Shown here in pieces: positions 62,439-64,000 of a DNA stretch of 64,000 nucleotides (position 1 is its first letter; each line of letters begins with the position of its first letter). The translations under genes were made by a program, and so were the position numbers. This DNA is from Bacteroidota bacterium (GTDB taxonomy: Bacteria; Bacteroidota; Bacteroidia; Bacteroidales; Lentimicrobiaceae), in contig WSXU01000018.1 in NCBI GenBank assembly GCA_009773455.1, positions 1 to 64,000 of the forward strand, written 5' to 3'. The notes beneath the pieces were generated by a model. The model was not told the origin of the DNA. It made no database searches and worked only from the letters and a program-made list of their open reading frames with translations.

Positions 62439-63393
62439 TACTGTTTTTATTACCACCGCATTGTTCCTGCTCATTCTTGCTTCCGGATGCAGCCGACAGG
62501 AAACCAGCACCAACGCAAATCTGTCGGGCGATCTTGTTATATTTCATGCCGGGAGCCTGTCCGTACCTTTCAGGGAAATTGCCGATTCATTTATGGTGTT
62601 GAATCCCGGAATTAAGGTTAAAGCGGAATCGGCCGGCAGCCTGGCATCAATCCGGAAGATTACTGATCTGAAAAGGCCCTGCGATATCCTGGCTTCGGCA
62701 GATTACAGCCTGATCGACAAATTGATGATACCGGCATTTGCATCCTGGAACCTTCAGTTTGCCGGAAACGAAATGGTGGTTGCATACCTGAAGGAATCAC
62801 TGAAATCAGAAACCATCAATCAGGACAACTGGTATTCACTGCTTCTCGACCCACAAATCAAATTCGGACGGTCCGACCCGGATGCGGATCCCTGCGGATA
62901 CCGTACGATGCTCTGCCTTAAACTGGCAGAAAAGTTTTACGACCAGCCTGGTCTGGCATCCCGTTTCGGGCAAAAGGATGAAAGGTATATCCGCCCCAAA
63001 GAGGTTGATCTGCTTGCACTTCTTGAATCAGGAACCATCGATTACTTATTTATCTATAAATCTGTCGCCATACAGCATAAACTCCCCTACCTGGTGCTGC
63101 CCGACAGTATCAATCTTGGCAATCCGGCACTGAAAGACCATTACAGCGGGGTTGAAGTAAAAGTTGTTGGCAACAAACCTGGCGAATACATCACCCAGCC
63201 CGGAGAACCTATGGTTTACGGGCTCACGATTCCCGATAACTGCGGAAATCGCCCGGCTGCCGAAGCTTTTGTTGAGTATATGATTACCCGTGGCAGTAAA
63301 ATCATGGAAAAATCAGGGCAAACCAATATTGGCCCTCTCCTGACGGGCAAGCGCGACAAACTGCCCGATAACCTGAAACTATTACTTAAATAA
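62425..63393 (+). CDS. WtpA/ModA-like tungstate-binding lipoprotein
   Basis: A 322-residue lipoprotein: the lipobox 'LASGC' puts the lipid at Cys22. It is an oxyanion-binding ABC solute receptor: 'LVIFHAGSLSVPFREI' (SLSVP loop) and 'ESAGSLASIRKI' are conserved. Asp155 in 'DPDADPCGYR' and Glu201 in 'LLESGTIDYLFIYKS' correspond to the carboxylates that complete octahedral tungstate coordination in archaeal WtpA. No permease or ATPase gene is adjacent; the next gene is an aldehyde dehydrogenase. The AOR nearby favours tungstate over molybdate. Confidence 0.88.
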   Translation: MARINTVFITTALFLLILASGCSRQETSTNANLSGDLVIFHAGSLSVPFREIADSFMVLNPGIKVKAESAGSLASIRKITDLKRPCDILASADYSLIDKLMIPAFASWNLQFAGNEMVVAYLKESLKSETINQDNWYSLLLDPQIKFGRSDPDADPCGYRTMLCLKLAEKFYDQPGLASRFGQKDERYIRPKEVDLLALLESGTIDYLFIYKSVAIQHKLPYLVLPDSINLGNPALKDHYSGVEVKVVGNKPGEYITQPGEPMVYGLTIPDNCGNRPAAEAFVEYMITRGSKIMEKSGQTNIGPLLTGKRDKLPDNLKLLLK

Positions 63394-63430
63394 CACTCAT
63401 TTAACAAGCAAAACACATTTGTTAACCTAC

Positions 63431-63454
63431 CGTTATGATTTTATATTCATAACG
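63431..63454. promoter_or_regulatory. Perfect ModE-type operator
   Basis: The perfect arms CGTTATGA and TCATAACG are separated by 8 bp. The CGTTAT...ATAACG ends and the 24-bp span match the E. coli ModE site before modA as I recall it. It ends 14 bp before the ATG of the second pruA-like gene and follows the ModE-like and WtpA genes. A possible TTTG-N20-TATATTCA promoter overlaps it, which would fit repression. Confidence 0.65.
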
Positions 63455-63468
63455 CCAAATTAAAACCA

Positions 63469-64000
63469 ATGAATAACGCAATTTACAACTTCGACCCACC
63501 CAAAAACGAACTGGTGAATCATTACCAACCGGGAAGCATACAGCGCAGGGAACTGATGCATGAGCTGGACCGGCAGGCTTCCGAAATTATTGAAATACCT
63601 CTCATCATCGGAGGAAAAGAGATACAGACAAAGAACAGGAATTCGGTCATCATGCCGCACGGGCATGGTCAGGTACTGGCTTCCTACTGTCTGGCCGGCC
63701 CGGCCGAGATCGGAATGGCCATCGATGCTGCCGTTAAAGCACGTGAAGAGTGGATGTCACTGTCATGGCTCGACAGGGCTTCTGTCTTCCTGAAAGCTGC
63801 TGAACTCATTTCAGGAAAATACCGGTATACGATGAATGCAGCAACCATGCTGGGACAAAGTAAAAGTGCGTTCCAGGCTGAGATTGACAGCGCCTGTGAA
63901 GTGATTGATTTTCTAAGATTTAATGCTTATTATGCCAGTGAAATCTACAGCCGGCAGCCACATTCAGAATTTGGCAACCTCAACCGGCTGGAATACAGGG
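63469..64000 (+). CDS. P5C dehydrogenase paralogue, cut by window edge
   Basis: The first 177 codons of an aldehyde dehydrogenase that is collinear with the pruA product at 59120-60760: both begin 'MNNAI', and 'ATMLGQSKSAFQAEIDSACE' is nearly identical. The catalytic part lies beyond the window. Differences are concentrated in the N-terminal 100 residues. It lies directly behind a ModE-type operator, unlike the first copy, so it may serve aldehyde oxidation under a particular metal supply. Confidence 0.88.
   Translation, partial: MNNAIYNFDPPKNELVNHYQPGSIQRRELMHELDRQASEIIEIPLIIGGKEIQTKNRNSVIMPHGHGQVLASYCLAGPAEIGMAIDAAVKAREEWMSLSWLDRASVFLKAAELISGKYRYTMNAATMLGQSKSAFQAEIDSACEVIDFLRFNAYYASEIYSRQPHSEFGNLNRLEYR

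Noticed and set aside
1-64000. tRNA, rRNA, IS element or prophage genes
   Set aside because: I looked for conserved rRNA segments, tRNA-like ends, transposase and integrase motifs and saw none; a covariance-model scan would be needed to exclude a tRNA.

Overview
The window looks like a chromosomal segment of an anaerobic or microaerobic Bacteroidota (Bacteroidales-like) bacterium. The evidence is the type IX secretion/gliding genes (two PorU-type C25 proteases with C-terminal sorting domains, a PorP/SprF-like protein, a GldJ-type lipoprotein next to murF), promoters of the TAnnTTTG type, few Shine-Dalgarno sequences, and a tungsten-type aldehyde:ferredoxin oxidoreductase. No rRNA, tRNA, CRISPR array, IS element or prophage was recognised.

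Layout. 1-891: repeats only. 892-22545, all on the minus strand: a surface-polysaccharide cluster. Read in transcription order it has a CBS-nucleotidyltransferase, a Wzx-type flippase, a polysialyltransferase-like GT, a Wzy/EpsG-type polymerase, two tandem CE4-like deacetylases, a CapA-like protein, an ATP-grasp protein, three more glycosyltransferases, a hexapeptide acyltransferase and a PglC-type initiating sugar phosphotransferase. It then runs into a compact fatty-acid-like module: carrier protein, SDR, PglD-like acyltransferase, two KAS III-like proteins, second carrier protein, second SDR, AMP-ligase and GNAT. One of the two KAS III proteins has lost all three catalytic residues. I infer that the module builds an unusual acyl group and attaches it to an amino sugar of the polysaccharide.

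22546-29600: a repeat-rich accessory stretch holding a hicBA toxin-antitoxin pair bracketed by direct repeats of about 110 bp, an HTH regulator, a four-helix-bundle (IVP-type) protein and an MFS transporter. Several unrelated families of 7-bp tandem repeats fill the gaps. 29601-32326: a PHP phosphoesterase, an acyltransferase and a PfkB kinase.

32550-45487: T9SS and cell-wall genes: two tandem porU-type genes (minus), then divergent porP-like, gldJ, murF and anmK. 45537-49035: a probable metal-acquisition operon (His-rich NifX/NifB-like protein, TonB-dependent receptor, MbnP-like lipoprotein) behind a perfect palindrome. 49124-51570: a Spy/CpxP-like protein and an ECF sigma / anti-sigma / CnrX-like trio. 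52213-55841: a 39-residue membrane peptide, then exbB-exbD-tonB-folC.

55844-64000: a probable tungsten locus: ThiS-like carrier and a shortened ThiF-like E1 (minus), a large AOR (plus), a PruA-type aldehyde dehydrogenase (minus), an SDR, PpnP, a single-domain ModE-like regulator overlapping a WtpA tungstate-binding lipoprotein, and the start of a second PruA-type dehydrogenase cut by the window edge. A perfect ModE-type inverted repeat lies in front of the last gene and a weaker one in front of AOR. The AOR promoter also overlaps a perfect CRP-type palindrome. All function calls are from reading the sequence; no database search was run.
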